This document shows, one piece after another, positions 1 through 6,658 of a DNA stretch of 8,377 nucleotides. The stretch spans positions 1 through 8,377 of the forward strand of contig JAFZOE010000216.1 in assembly GCA_017552845.1 (NCBI GenBank), in the 5' to 3' direction. Origin of the DNA: Clostridia bacterium. Its GTDB lineage: Bacteria; Bacillota; Clostridia; Oscillospirales; Acutalibacteraceae. A program made the position numbers and the translations under genes. Within the stretch, counting starts at the first letter, position 1. The number at the start of each line of letters is the position of its first letter. The notes beneath the pieces are model-generated. The model saw only the letters and a program-made list of their open reading frames with translations, was not told the origin of the DNA and ran no database searches.

Positions 1-3000
1 GTATTGCTTTCCACAGCGCAGTAAACACCGTATTGGTTGATGAGAGAATATTATACCTGACAGCATCGCTCATTCTGTCGAACTCATAGCCTTCGGGAGC
101 GATAAAAGTATCGGGGCAGTAATCATCAGTCATTTTAAAGCCCATTCTGCCGTCATCTTCGAGATAAAAATGAAGGTCCTCGGCATATCTCCAGTTCGGA
201 AATTCGGTCTGGTCCGATGAGCGGTAAACTATCGGCTCGCCGCTGCCCTCGCCCGGGTCAAGGGTGACAACATAAGCAGGCTCGGGTATGACGAGAGTAA
301 GAACGATTGAGCCGGATTCGCCTTGTGCAGCTCCTTCATTCCACTCGCTGTCATAAACAAGTTCGCCCGTATAGGTGCCGGGTGCAGCGGAATTATAGAC
401 TTCGGGATCAATCCACACGGACATTATAAATGTATCTTCCGGTGAAGAATAAGAGTTACCTGTAGACGTTCTGTCAGACGCGCCGAAATGCCATTGCGCA
501 TCTACCAGGAAAGGAATACTGTTGCCGTTGCCGTCGGTCAGAGTGCCGCCGTTTATAAAGAAACCAATGGACCATGCTTCTTGAACGCTTCCATGTTGAT
601 TGGTAACAGATCCTAAATAAAGCGAATCAAATGAGCAGGTTATATCGGTATATCCGCTGTTTTCAATTGTATATTCAGAGGGAGAAAGGCTGTAATTAGC
701 AGGTAATGCTTTCCACAGCGCAGTAATTACCGTATTCGTTGAGGAGAGAGTGTGATAAACATAATCTTCGCTCCATTTATCAAAGACGTAATTTTCAGGC
801 GCAATAAAAGTATCAGGGCAATAACCATAAGGAAGTCTAAAGCCCATACTGCCGTCATCTTCAAGATAGAAATGAAGATTCTCTGATTCATGCCAGTTCG
901 GGAATTCGGTCTGGTCCGATGAGCGGAAAACTATCGGCTCGCCGCTGCCCTCGCCCGGGTCAAGGATGACGGTGTAAACAAGGACAGGAGCTATGTATTC
1001 AACGCCGATAACTTCAACAGAATCGATAAAGTATTCATCGCCCATTGCGTCGTATGAAACAGAGGTTGCTTCGCCCTGGTCTCTGCCGGATATTACAGTG
1101 TGAATCAGGCCGTCGGCAGAGGTTTCAGCTCCGGCTGCGACAGAATATCTCCAGACATTCGTGCTTTCAGAGAATGAAACTCCGGATGTCGTGCCGGGGT
1201 CGACAGGACCGACAACGCCTATATCCGAGCCTGTGCCAGTGCCTGTGCCTGTACCAGTACCGGTGCCCGTTCCGGTTCCTGTGCCCGAACCTGTGCCGCT
1301 GTTTGTGAATTCTGCAGGCAGAAATACATCGGTCAGACCGGTGCATTCAGCGAACGCTCCGGAGGATATGGTGCTTACCGAAGCGGGGATCGTAACCGAT
1401 ACGGCATCCGGTTCGCAGTAAATCACTGACTGCTTTGCATCGCTTTCATAAACCAACGGTGCTTCATAATACTTATTAACAAACTTCGCGCCCCAGGGTG
1501 AGCCGGAAGCAGTCATATTTTCGCTGTATATGACATTCATCAGGCCCGCAAAAGCCGAATCGCCTATGCTTGTGACGCTGTCGGGAATGGAAACCTGCTT
1601 AATCGAGGTGCCGACAAAAGCCGATGCGCCGATGGTTGTTACTGTCGAAGGAATCTCGACAGTTTCCAGATTTGCACAGTCTTCAAAAGCGTAATCATTT
1701 ATCGCGGTTACGCCTGCGGGAATAACAAATGAAGCATCTGTTTTTTTCGGGGGATAATATACCAGCTCTTTCGGATTGCCGTTATTATCCTTGGTATAAA
1801 GCACTCCGTCAACGCAGACGTAATTATTGTTGGCAGAGTTCACTTCAACAAGCTCAAGATTGTCGCAATTCTCAAACGCGCGCTCGCCTATTGAAGATAC
1901 GCTTGCAGGGATGGTTATCTTTTTCAATGCGTCACAGTTATAAAAAGCACCGGCGCCGATAGCCGATACGCCTGCGGGAACACTGTATTGTTCAATGTTG
2001 GTTTTCTGCTGCGGATAACCGATGAGGGTTTCCGGATTGCCGTTTATATCTTTGGTATAAAGGACATTGTCAACCGAAACAAGCGACGCGTTGCCCGATT
2101 CAACTTCTACAGTGGCGAGATTTTCCAATCCCTTAAAAGCGCCCTCGGCTACTGAGGCGACGCTCGCGGGTATTGTTATCCCTGTTGTATTGACATTTCC
2201 TCTGAGAGACTCGCCGCCGTTGACAAATATCACGGTTGAAGCAGGGAAAGCATTATCCGCAGGATTACACGGAACAAAAGCGGTGGTCATTTCACTATAT
2301 GAACTGAACGCACCCGCAGATATGGAACTGACATTCAGCCATAGGATCCTATTGAAAATATCAATACATTTCAGATCGCTTTTGCCGACAGCATTGGTGA
2401 TAGCTGCGTTCGAGCCGCTTATACTGTAAACGAACATAACCGGCGACGAATAAGGAAGAATTCTGCTATACTCCTGAGAATAATCAACATCCGGCAAAGC
2501 GGGAACATAGAATTTCTCCAGATTGGAGCAGCTCCAGAAAGCATCGTCACCGATTGAATATGATGCTCCCGATTCCGACGCGGAGCCGGATATGCTCGGC
2601 GGAATCACGACGCTTTTTAAGCCCCTGCAAAGGCCAAAAGCTTCCGAGTCGATTGAAGTGATGCCTGAGGGAAGATCCAATGATTCAAGTGAAGGGCAGT
2701 TGAAAAACGCTCTGCGGCCTATTTCAGAAAGATTGGCAGGAAAAGTGACGGATTTAAGACTCGTGCAGGCTATGAAAGCTTGCTCATCAATGACTTCAAC
2801 TCCGGACGGTATGATTACTGACTGAAGACTTGTGCAGTCACAAAAGGCTCGAAAACCGATATTTGTGATATTTTCCGAAAGTTCGATATACTCCAGATTT
2901 GTGCAGCCCATGAAAGCAGCGTCGCCTATCTCTGTGATACCATTTCCCATAATTACCTTTTTGATATTGGTTTTATCACCAACGGCTTCTTCAACCATTT

Positions 3001-3154
3001 CGCGGGTGATGTTGCCGTTGCTATGTATGGAAAGAGTTCCCGTCAATTCATCCCATTCCAGCGATGCATTCGCATACGCGGTCAGAACGCCGAACGAACC
3101 GAGTACGAGCATCAGCGAGAGAATAAGGGATATTGCTTTTTTAATATTCTTCAT
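1..3154 (-). CDS. BspA-like leucine-rich-repeat surface protein, C-terminus beyond window
   Basis: The frame is open from the ATG at 3154 to the left edge (1051 codons; I checked every codon and found no stop). The start has an AGGAGG site six bases upstream. Residues 1 to about 28-30 form a signal peptide: Lys-rich start (MKNIKK), hydrophobic core, AYANA cleavage site. Residues about 67-231 and 326-613 carry LRR_5/BspA repeats of the form ITxIGxxAFxxCxxLxxVxIP, with a degenerate stretch between. Residues about 620-642 are a Gly-Thr linker. Residues about 644-725 are an unrecognised Ser/Val-rich segment. From 727 there is a 91-residue module resembling Listeria-Bacteroides/InlB-type repeats (LDPGEGSGEP, then GYxFD, ending ALWKA), then about 143 residues with a beta-sandwich look (APGTYTGELVYDSEW, ending LTLVIPEP), then the 91-residue module again. 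BspA-like proteins are usually exported adhesins or ligand binders; the ligand cannot be read here. Any cell-wall or dockerin anchor would lie beyond the edge. It is divergent from the sugar operon. Confidence 0.9.
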   Translation of the reverse strand, partial: MKNIKKAISLILSLMLVLGSFGVLTAYANASLEWDELTGTLSIHSNGNITREMVEEAVGDKTNIKKVIMGNGITEIGDAAFMGCTNLEYIELSENITNIGFRAFCDCTSLQSVIIPSGVEVIDEQAFIACTSLKSVTFPANLSEIGRRAFFNCPSLESLDLPSGITSIDSEAFGLCRGLKSVVIPPSISGSASESGASYSIGDDAFWSCSNLEKFYVPALPDVDYSQEYSRILPYSSPVMFVYSISGSNAAITNAVGKSDLKCIDIFNRILWLNVSSISAGAFSSYSEMTTAFVPCNPADNAFPASTVIFVNGGESLRGNVNTTGITIPASVASVAEGAFKGLENLATVEVESGNASLVSVDNVLYTKDINGNPETLIGYPQQKTNIEQYSVPAGVSAIGAGAFYNCDALKKITIPASVSSIGERAFENCDNLELVEVNSANNNYVCVDGVLYTKDNNGNPKELVYYPPKKTDASFVIPAGVTAINDYAFEDCANLETVEIPSTVTTIGASAFVGTSIKQVSIPDSVTSIGDSAFAGLMNVIYSENMTASGSPWGAKFVNKYYEAPLVYESDAKQSVIYCEPDAVSVTIPASVSTISSGAFAECTGLTDVFLPAEFTNSGTGSGTGTGTGTGTGTGTGTGTGSDIGVVGPVDPGTTSGVSFSESTNVWRYSVAAGAETSADGLIHTVISGRDQGEATSVSYDAMGDEYFIDSVEVIGVEYIAPVLVYTVILDPGEGSGEPIVFRSSDQTEFPNWHESENLHFYLEDDGSMGFRLPYGYCPDTFIAPENYVFDKWSEDYVYHTLSSTNTVITALWKALPANYSLSPSEYTIENSGYTDITCSFDSLYLGSVTNQHGSVQEAWSIGFFINGGTLTDGNGNSIPFLVDAQWHFGASDRTSTGNSYSSPEDTFIMSVWIDPEVYNSAAPGTYTGELVYDSEWNEGAAQGESGSIVLTLVIPEPAYVVTLDPGEGSGEPIVYRSSDQTEFPNWRYAEDLHFYLEDDGRMGFKMTDDYCPDTFIAPEGYEFDRMSDAVRYNILSSTNTVFTALWKAI
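2..274 (-). repeat. C-terminal 91-residue module, copy 2
   Basis: This is the second copy of the module at 705-976, running YVVTLDP to ALWKA. The stretch 191-263 matches 893-965 with only two mismatches in 73 bases, while the rest of the module has diverged more. The 143-residue segment between the copies begins PANYSLSPSEYTIE; a further copy of it could follow beyond the left edge, since ALWKAI sits right at the boundary. Confidence 0.75.
705..976 (-). repeat. C-terminal 91-residue module, copy 1
   Basis: This module runs from YTVILDP to ALWKA and is repeated at 2-274, exactly 702 bases (234 residues) away. By hand alignment without gaps 66 of 91 residues are identical. Shared blocks include LDPGEGSGEPIV, RSSDQTEFPNW, LHFYLEDDG, YCPDTFIAPE and LSSTNTV. 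The GYxFDxW and terminal TALWK pattern resembles the Listeria-Bacteroides repeat (Flg_new/InlB B-repeat) family; that family assignment is tentative. Confidence 0.75.
1226..1300 (-). repeat. Gly-Thr dipeptide linker
   Basis: The minus-strand frame reads S-GT-GS, then nine consecutive GT dipeptides, then GS (residues about 619-643). It separates the LRR region from the C-terminal modules. The codons are mixed: all four Thr codons and three of the Gly codons occur, so the DNA is a degenerate 6-bp repeat and not a clean one. This fits selection for a flexible extended spacer in an exported protein, possibly an O-glycosylation site. Confidence 0.85.
1661..2179 (-). repeat. Two tandem 87-residue LRR units with a YTKDxNGNP insert
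   Basis: Two adjacent units begin at ITIPASV (2179 and 1918, exactly 261 bases apart). Each has LRR, then VDxVLYTKDxNGNP, a YPxxKT segment, xVPAGV or VIPAGV, and a further LRR with AFxxC. The YTKD/YP segment is a common embellishment in BspA-like proteins. The DNA is also visibly similar around 1772-1800 and 2033-2061. The in-frame spacing points to unit duplication. Confidence 0.8.
2462..2956 (-). repeat. N-terminal LRR_5 repeat array in the surface protein
   Basis: Residues about 67-231 hold roughly six repeats of about 23 residues (69 bases). Each follows IxxIGxxAFxxCxxLxxVxIPxxV; examples are ITEIGDAAFMGCTNLEYIEL and ITNIGFRAFCDCTSLQSVII. One repeat near residue 205 carries a Ser/Gly-rich insertion (ISGSASESGASYS). 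The pattern is that of the BspA/LRR_5 family, distinct from internalin-type 22-residue repeats. Confidence 0.85.
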
Positions 3155-3160
3155 AATTCT

Positions 3161-3167
3161 TCCTCCT
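3161..3167 (-). promoter_or_regulatory. Ribosome binding site of the LRR protein gene
   Basis: The minus strand reads AGGAGGA, ending six bases before the ATG at 3154. It is a near-perfect Shine-Dalgarno site and fixes the start. Confidence 0.85.
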
Positions 3168-3184
3168 GAAAAAATTTATAATTT

Positions 3185-3214
3185 ATTTTATCACAAAAAC
3201 ATATTGAAATACAA
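3185..3214 (-). promoter_or_regulatory. Putative promoter of the LRR protein gene
   Basis: On the minus strand TTGTAT (3214-3209), an 18-base spacer, and TAAAAT (3190-3185) form a sigma-A-like promoter. The -10 matches the consensus at 5 of 6 positions and the -35 at 3 of 6. The predicted untranslated leader is about 20-25 bases and contains the ribosome binding site. The -35 overlaps the CCTATTG inverted repeat shared with the opposing promoter. Confidence 0.5.
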
Positions 3215-3299
3215 TAGGATTTTTGATTTATGTAGTGAAAACATAAGCTTTTTAATTGCCAACCACCGACCGCTCTTCTGCATTTATATTCCCCTATTG
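3212..3299. repeat. CCTATTG inverted repeat spanning both -35 regions
   Basis: CAATAGG at 3212-3218 and CCTATTG at 3293-3299 are perfect 7-bp inverted repeats. Each overlaps the -35 hexamer of one of the two divergent promoters, so both promoters read CCTATTG across their -35. A 7-bp pair is expected by chance in 200 bases, so only the placement makes it notable. Between the arms (3219-3292) I see no further element. Confidence 0.4.
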
Positions 3300-3325
3300 A
3301 TTTATTATTAATAATATAGTATAAT
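3297..3325 (+). promoter_or_regulatory. Promoter of the polysaccharide operon
   Basis: TTGATT (3297-3302), a 17-base spacer, and a perfect TATAAT (3320-3325) form a strong sigma-A-like promoter. Transcription would begin near 3332, giving a leader of about 23 bases with the GGAGG site. No riboswitch or long leader fits in this space, so regulation would be at the promoter. Confidence 0.75.
3303..3316. promoter_or_regulatory. 14-bp perfect palindrome in the promoter spacer (candidate operator)
   Basis: TATTATTAATAATA is an exact palindrome lying wholly between the -35 and -10 of the operon promoter. A dimeric repressor bound there would block RNA polymerase. The region is AT-rich, so a chance palindrome is possible, and no regulator gene is in the window. 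Confidence 0.4.
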
Positions 3326-3342
3326 AAAAAGACAAATATGAC

Positions 3343-3347
3343 GGAGG
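3343..3347 (+). promoter_or_regulatory. Ribosome binding site of the sugar phosphotransferase
   Basis: GGAGG ends seven bases before the ATG at 3355, in the context ACGGAGGTGGG, and supports that start over any internal Met. Confidence 0.85.
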
Positions 3348-3354
3348 TGGGAAA

Positions 3355-4785
3355 ATGAGCGCGCGCAAAGATAACGGCATGACGAAGCATCTGGACTTTT
3401 TGCTTATCGATCTTATCACTCTGCTCGTTTCGTTTGCCCTCTCCTACCGCATAAAATTCGGCGATTTCGGATTTCTGAAAAGCGATACATGGATGCCGCT
3501 GATTCTGATTATCGCGCTGGTCCAGATTGTTATCTGCCTTTTCTCCAATCCCTATCTGCACATTCTCACGCGCCCGTATTATGAGGAAATCCTCAGGAGC
3601 CTGATTCTCACCTTCTACAACCTCGTGGCGGCATCGGTTTTATTCTACATTTTCAAAATAGGCACGGTCTTTTCGCGGCAGACGGTTCTGATGATGTTCG
3701 TCTTCTATTTCGCGCTGTCGCTCCTGCTGAAATGCCTTTGGAAATGGCTGATAAAATCGAAGAAAATCCGTCCGCTGAACGCAAAGAAAACCGCGCTGAT
3801 GATAGTCGCTCCCGCAAACGGCGCAGGCGAAATTATCTCCGATGCAATCGCAGGCGATTCCGATGAATTCGAGCTGAAAGCGGTCTGCATCGACGGAGAA
3901 GGCGAATGCGGTATACCCGAAGGAATCAAGACGTTTCGCGGAATTTATAATATTCCCGCATTCGCGGCTGAAAACGCAATCGACGAGGTTCTGATTGCGG
4001 TAAATCCCGATATTATTCCGCCCGCGGTTTATGATAAACTTATCAAGAACGATATTCCGCTTCATTTTTCGCTTGAGCCGATGCTCGGCTTCACCTCGGA
4101 GAATTACGCGATTGACTCGGTCGGCGTTTATAACACACTCGGAGTCGGCAAATATGAATTCACGCAGGGGCAGACGGTTTATCTCGGCGTGAAGCGCGTG
4201 ATTGACATCCTCGCAGGGCTCATCGGAATGATAATCCTGCTGCCGTTCACGGCCGTAATCAAGCTGGCTTATCTGCTCACGGGCGACAGGGCAAAAATCA
4301 TTTACAGGCAAAGCAGAATCGGCAAAAACGGCAAGCCGATAAAAATATACAAATTCCGCACGATGATACCCGACGCGGATGAAAAGCTGAAAGAGCTGCT
4401 CAAGGATGAAAAATACCGCACAGAATGGGAAGCGAACCAGAAGCTTGCCGATGATCCGCGCATAACCAAAATCGGCAGATTTCTCAGGAAAACTTCGATT
4501 GACGAGCTGCCTCAGCTGATAAACGTTCTAAAAGGCGATATGTCGGTAGTCGGCCCGCGCCCGCTGGTTGAGGGCGAACTCGAAGCGCACGGCGGAATGA
4601 AGATTTATCAGCAGGTAAAGCCCGGTATCACGGGCTGGTGGGGCTGCAACGGCAGGTCAAATATCTCCTACCGCGAGCGCCTCGAGCTTGAATACTACTA
4701 TATCCGCAATTTCTCGGTCTATCTCGATTTCCTGTGCGTGCTGAGAACAGCACTGACGGTGCTGACAAGAAAAGGGGCGGAGTAA
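3355..4785 (+). CDS. Initiating polyprenyl-phosphate sugar phosphotransferase (exopolysaccharide glycosylphosphotransferase)
   Basis: This 476-residue protein has the two-part build of WbaP/CpsE/EpsE-type enzymes, which transfer a hexose-1-phosphate from a nucleotide sugar to undecaprenyl phosphate at the cytoplasmic membrane and so start repeat-unit synthesis. Membrane segments lie at about residues 13-32, 46-63, 81-100 and 110-130. A soluble CoA-binding-like domain follows (about 145-265; it starts at KKTALMIVAP). The C-terminal bacterial sugar transferase domain starts at KRVIDILAGL (280) with its membrane helix including LLPF. Catalytic-domain motifs are YKFRTM (332-337), DDPRITKIGRFLRKTSIDEL (366-385), GDMSVVGPRP (394-403) and PGITGWWGCNGR (423-434). 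The length is normal for the full-length family. Which sugar is used (glucose, galactose or other) cannot be read. It is the first gene of the operon, and codon third positions are GC-rich, unlike the genes after it. Confidence 0.95.
   Translation: MSARKDNGMTKHLDFLLIDLITLLVSFALSYRIKFGDFGFLKSDTWMPLILIIALVQIVICLFSNPYLHILTRPYYEEILRSLILTFYNLVAASVLFYIFKIGTVFSRQTVLMMFVFYFALSLLLKCLWKWLIKSKKIRPLNAKKTALMIVAPANGAGEIISDAIAGDSDEFELKAVCIDGEGECGIPEGIKTFRGIYNIPAFAAENAIDEVLIAVNPDIIPPAVYDKLIKNDIPLHFSLEPMLGFTSENYAIDSVGVYNTLGVGKYEFTQGQTVYLGVKRVIDILAGLIGMIILLPFTAVIKLAYLLTGDRAKIIYRQSRIGKNGKPIKIYKFRTMIPDADEKLKELLKDEKYRTEWEANQKLADDPRITKIGRFLRKTSIDELPQLINVLKGDMSVVGPRPLVEGELEAHGGMKIYQQVKPGITGWWGCNGRSNISYRERLELEYYYIRNFSVYLDFLCVLRTALTVLTRKGAE
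4774..4782 (+). promoter_or_regulatory. Ribosome binding site inside the preceding gene
   Basis: GGGGCGGAG lies in the last codons of the phosphotransferase gene, with GGGG seven bases before the ATG at 4785. It supports that start over the in-frame ATG at 4734, which would add 17 uncharacteristic residues and overlap the upstream gene by 52 bases. Confidence 0.6.
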
Positions 4786-5558
4786 TGGAGAAAAGTGTCG
4801 AAAGCTTCGGCCTGATAAGCATAATCATGGCGGCGTATAACGCGGAGAAAACCATTGGATTTGCTATAGACTCGGTTATTAATCAGACATATCAAAACTG
4901 GGAACTACTGGTTGTCAACGATTGCTCCAAAGATAACACAGAAAACATAATCAAGTCCTATACGGATAAAGACAGCCGCGTTAAACTAATTTCAAACGCA
5001 GAAAACCTCGGTGTTTCTCTTACAAGACTTGAAGCATTGAAAAACTGCTCGGGCGACTGGATTGCAATTCTTGACAGCGACGATGCCTGGATGCCTGAGA
5101 AACTTGAAAAACAAATCGAATTGCAGCTAGACAGAAATGCGGATTTGATATTCACAGGCGTGAAATATATAAAAGCTGACGGAACACCTCTGGATTGGGA
5201 AATGAAAGTTCCGCAGCAAGTCCATTATAAAAAGCTCTTAAAGCAAAATGTAATAACTAATTCTTCAGCTTTAGTTAAAAAGCAACTCTACACCAATGGA
5301 TATGCAATCGGTGATGAAATGCATGAAGATTTTGCAGTTTGGCTGAATGTGTTAAAAGCCGGAATTACAGCCTGTGCGGTAAACGAGCCGCTCATAATTT
5401 ATCGCGTGTCAGAGAACTCCAAATCAGGCAATAAGCTCAAATCCGCTGTGATGAATTGGAAAACCTACAAATATATTGGATTAAATCCGTTTGCGTCGGC
5501 TTATTATATGATTTGGTACACAGTTAATGGAGTGTTAAAATACAGACATTTGAAGTGA
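4785..5558 (+). CDS. GT2 family glycosyltransferase, TuaG-like
   Basis: This 257-residue cytoplasmic GT-A enzyme would add a sugar to the lipid-linked repeat unit. It starts with ISIIMAAYNAEKTI (residues 11-24), then VVNDCSKDNT (43-52), DSRVKLISNAENLG (63-76), and the metal-binding DSDD (97-100) followed by WMPEKLEKQ. The putative catalytic-base region is HEDFAVWLNVLKAG (180-193), then NEPLIIYRV (200-208). Length and motif order (DSDDxWxPEKLEKQ, DFxxWLxxLKxG, NEPLxxYR, then a Tyr-rich tail) match TuaG, the teichuronic-acid glycosyltransferase of Bacillus, as I recall that family. Donor and acceptor are unknown. Its ATG overlaps the stop of the phosphotransferase gene (TAATG), so translational coupling is likely. 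The first 23 or so codons are GC-rich like the upstream gene, and then the sequence becomes AT-rich. Confidence 0.93.
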   Translation: MEKSVESFGLISIIMAAYNAEKTIGFAIDSVINQTYQNWELLVVNDCSKDNTENIIKSYTDKDSRVKLISNAENLGVSLTRLEALKNCSGDWIAILDSDDAWMPEKLEKQIELQLDRNADLIFTGVKYIKADGTPLDWEMKVPQQVHYKKLLKQNVITNSSALVKKQLYTNGYAIGDEMHEDFAVWLNVLKAGITACAVNEPLIIYRVSENSKSGNKLKSAVMNWKTYKYIGLNPFASAYYMIWYTVNGVLKYRHLK

Positions 5559-5571
5559 GGCAGATTTATTG
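5557..5571 (+). promoter_or_regulatory. Shine-Dalgarno site and TTG start codon
   Basis: GAGG (5557-5560), overlapping the stop of the previous gene, lies eight bases before a TTG at 5569-5571. No ATG or GTG near enough upstream keeps the essential KISVIVPIYN strand of the GT2 fold, so TTG is the best start. Confidence 0.65.
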
Positions 5572-6516
5572 AGTAATAAAAAAATATCGGTAATAGTTCC
5601 CATATATAATGTCGAACAATATATTATTGAGTGTCTTGATAGTATAGTAAACCAATCTTATAAAAAACTCGAAATAATTCTTGTTGATGACGGATCACCG
5701 GATAATTGTGGTAAAATCTGCGATGAATATGCCAAAAAGGATTCAAGAATAAAAGTAATCCATCAGGAAAATGGGGGGCTTTCAGCCGCAAGAAACGCAG
5801 GTCTTGATGTGGCAACAGGTGAATATATCGGATTCGTTGACAGCGATGATTATATAGAAATGAACTTTTTTGAAGAACTACTTAAATCAATCGAAGAATA
5901 TCACGCAAGTTTGGCGGTCTGCGGAGTAAAAAAATTCGGTTTAGAAAACAGAATGGAATCTTACGGAAATAAGCAATTGAGCAGTTCGGAGTATCTCAAA
6001 GCCTTGCTATGCGGAACAGTTAAATCATATTCTTGTAATAAGCTTTATAAAGCATCGCTTTTTGAAATAATCAGGTTCCCTAACGGCGAAATGTTTGAAG
6101 ACCTTAAGATAATGCATTTGATAGGCGAAAAAACGACTTTAGTATCATTTACGGATAAAACATTCTATAATTACAGAATAAGGCAAAACTCTATTACATT
6201 TAATAACAAAGGCACAAAAGCAAAAGACTATCTGACAGCGACACATAATAGAAGTGAAAGATACAAAGGCACTGAGCTGTTTATCTTTGCAATAGCAGGT
6301 GAGTTTCGTAGCCTTCGAGTAATAGTTTCTGACATGTCATGGAACAAGGAAAAAGAATACCGTGACTTATTTAATCAATCAAAACAATTGTTTAAAATAT
6401 GCAAAAAAGAGATTAAAGGATTTCAAAAGCTCTTGTCATATATTTATTTGATTTCCCCGAAACTATATTTACTTTTGAAAAAAATTGCATTAAATATTTC
6501 AAGCATAGACATTTAG
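5569..6516 (+). CDS. GT2 family glycosyltransferase
   Basis: This 315-residue GT-A enzyme is the second extension glycosyltransferase of the operon. It has KISVIVPIYNVEQYIIECLD (residues 5-24), ILVDDGSPDNCGKICDEYA (37-55), the NGGLSAARN motif (68-76) typical of EpsJ/WfgS-type enzymes, YIGFVDSDDYI with the metal-binding DSDD (91-94), and a likely catalytic region GEMFEDL (173-179). The C-terminus is basic with hydrophobic stretches (SYIYLISPKLYLLLKKIAL, 290-308), which fits membrane association. The start is TTG and the gap to the previous gene is only ten bases, so it is in the same transcript. The coding sequence is AT-rich throughout: a 20-codon sample at 6181-6240 has 7 GC-ended codons, against 14 of 20 at 4141-4200 in the phosphotransferase. 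This suggests separate acquisition. Sugar specificity is unknown. Confidence 0.93.
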   Translation: MSNKKISVIVPIYNVEQYIIECLDSIVNQSYKKLEIILVDDGSPDNCGKICDEYAKKDSRIKVIHQENGGLSAARNAGLDVATGEYIGFVDSDDYIEMNFFEELLKSIEEYHASLAVCGVKKFGLENRMESYGNKQLSSSEYLKALLCGTVKSYSCNKLYKASLFEIIRFPNGEMFEDLKIMHLIGEKTTLVSFTDKTFYNYRIRQNSITFNNKGTKAKDYLTATHNRSERYKGTELFIFAIAGEFRSLRVIVSDMSWNKEKEYRDLFNQSKQLFKICKKEIKGFQKLLSYIYLISPKLYLLLKKIALNISSIDI

Positions 6517-6546
6517 ATATGCAACATTACAGAACAATTATGCCCT

Positions 6547-6613
6547 ATCAAAATCTAATCGCATTTGCTCTTTACGTTATGTAAATTGCAAGCTTAGATT
6601 GTTTCTTTTTGAT
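6547..6613 (+). terminator. AT-rich nested stem-loop with T-rich tail (terminator or attenuator)
   Basis: In the 142-base gap (6517-6658), nested arms pair around one centre: TTTAC (6571-6575) with GTAAA (6581-6585) around a GTTAT loop; TTGC (6565-6568) with GCAA (6588-6591); AATCTAA (6552-6558) with TTAGATT (6594-6600). ATCAAAA (6547-6553) with TTTTGAT (6607-6613) is an alternative outer pairing. GTTTCTTTTT follows the TTAGATT arm. The stem is AT-rich and interrupted, so strong intrinsic termination is doubtful; partial termination or mRNA processing is as likely. Confidence 0.35.
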
Positions 6614-6658
6614 AAACGCTATATTAACCTCTAAAAACAGTTAAGTATTATTTATTAT

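Noticed and set aside
1161..1421. Plus-strand open frame with a long Pro-Val repeat
   Set aside because: It is the antisense reading of the Gly-Thr linker in the minus-strand LRR gene, which has a signal peptide, strong ribosome binding site and family motifs. No ribosome binding site supports the plus frame.
1..3154. CRISPR-like or non-coding repeat array in the repetitive left third
   Set aside because: The repeats are in-frame, protein-level LRR and module repeats with unequal lengths and no unique spacers of constant size.
2067..3311. Series of plus-strand frames (120, 100 and 159 residues) opposite the LRR gene
   Set aside because: All lie antisense to the conserved LRR coding sequence, lack ribosome binding sites and show no recognisable motif; the last one runs through the divergent promoter region.
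3151..3561. 136-residue minus-strand frame covering the divergent promoter
   Set aside because: It would cover the operon promoter and the start of the phosphotransferase, and its protein is low-complexity and motif-free.
3640..4311. 223-residue minus-strand frame opposite the phosphotransferase
   Set aside because: The plus-strand gene carries all family motifs; the antisense frame is a by-product of its GC-rich codon use.
4734..4784. Upstream ATG extending the TuaG-like glycosyltransferase by 17 residues
   Set aside because: The extension is polar, overlaps the previous gene and is not part of the GT2 fold. The TAATG overlap with a ribosome binding site at 4785 is a better start.
5773..5778. 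G6 run in the second GT2 gene as a phase-variable tract
   Set aside because: Six bases is short, and it encodes the conserved Gly-Gly of the NGGLSAARN motif, so constraint on the protein explains it.
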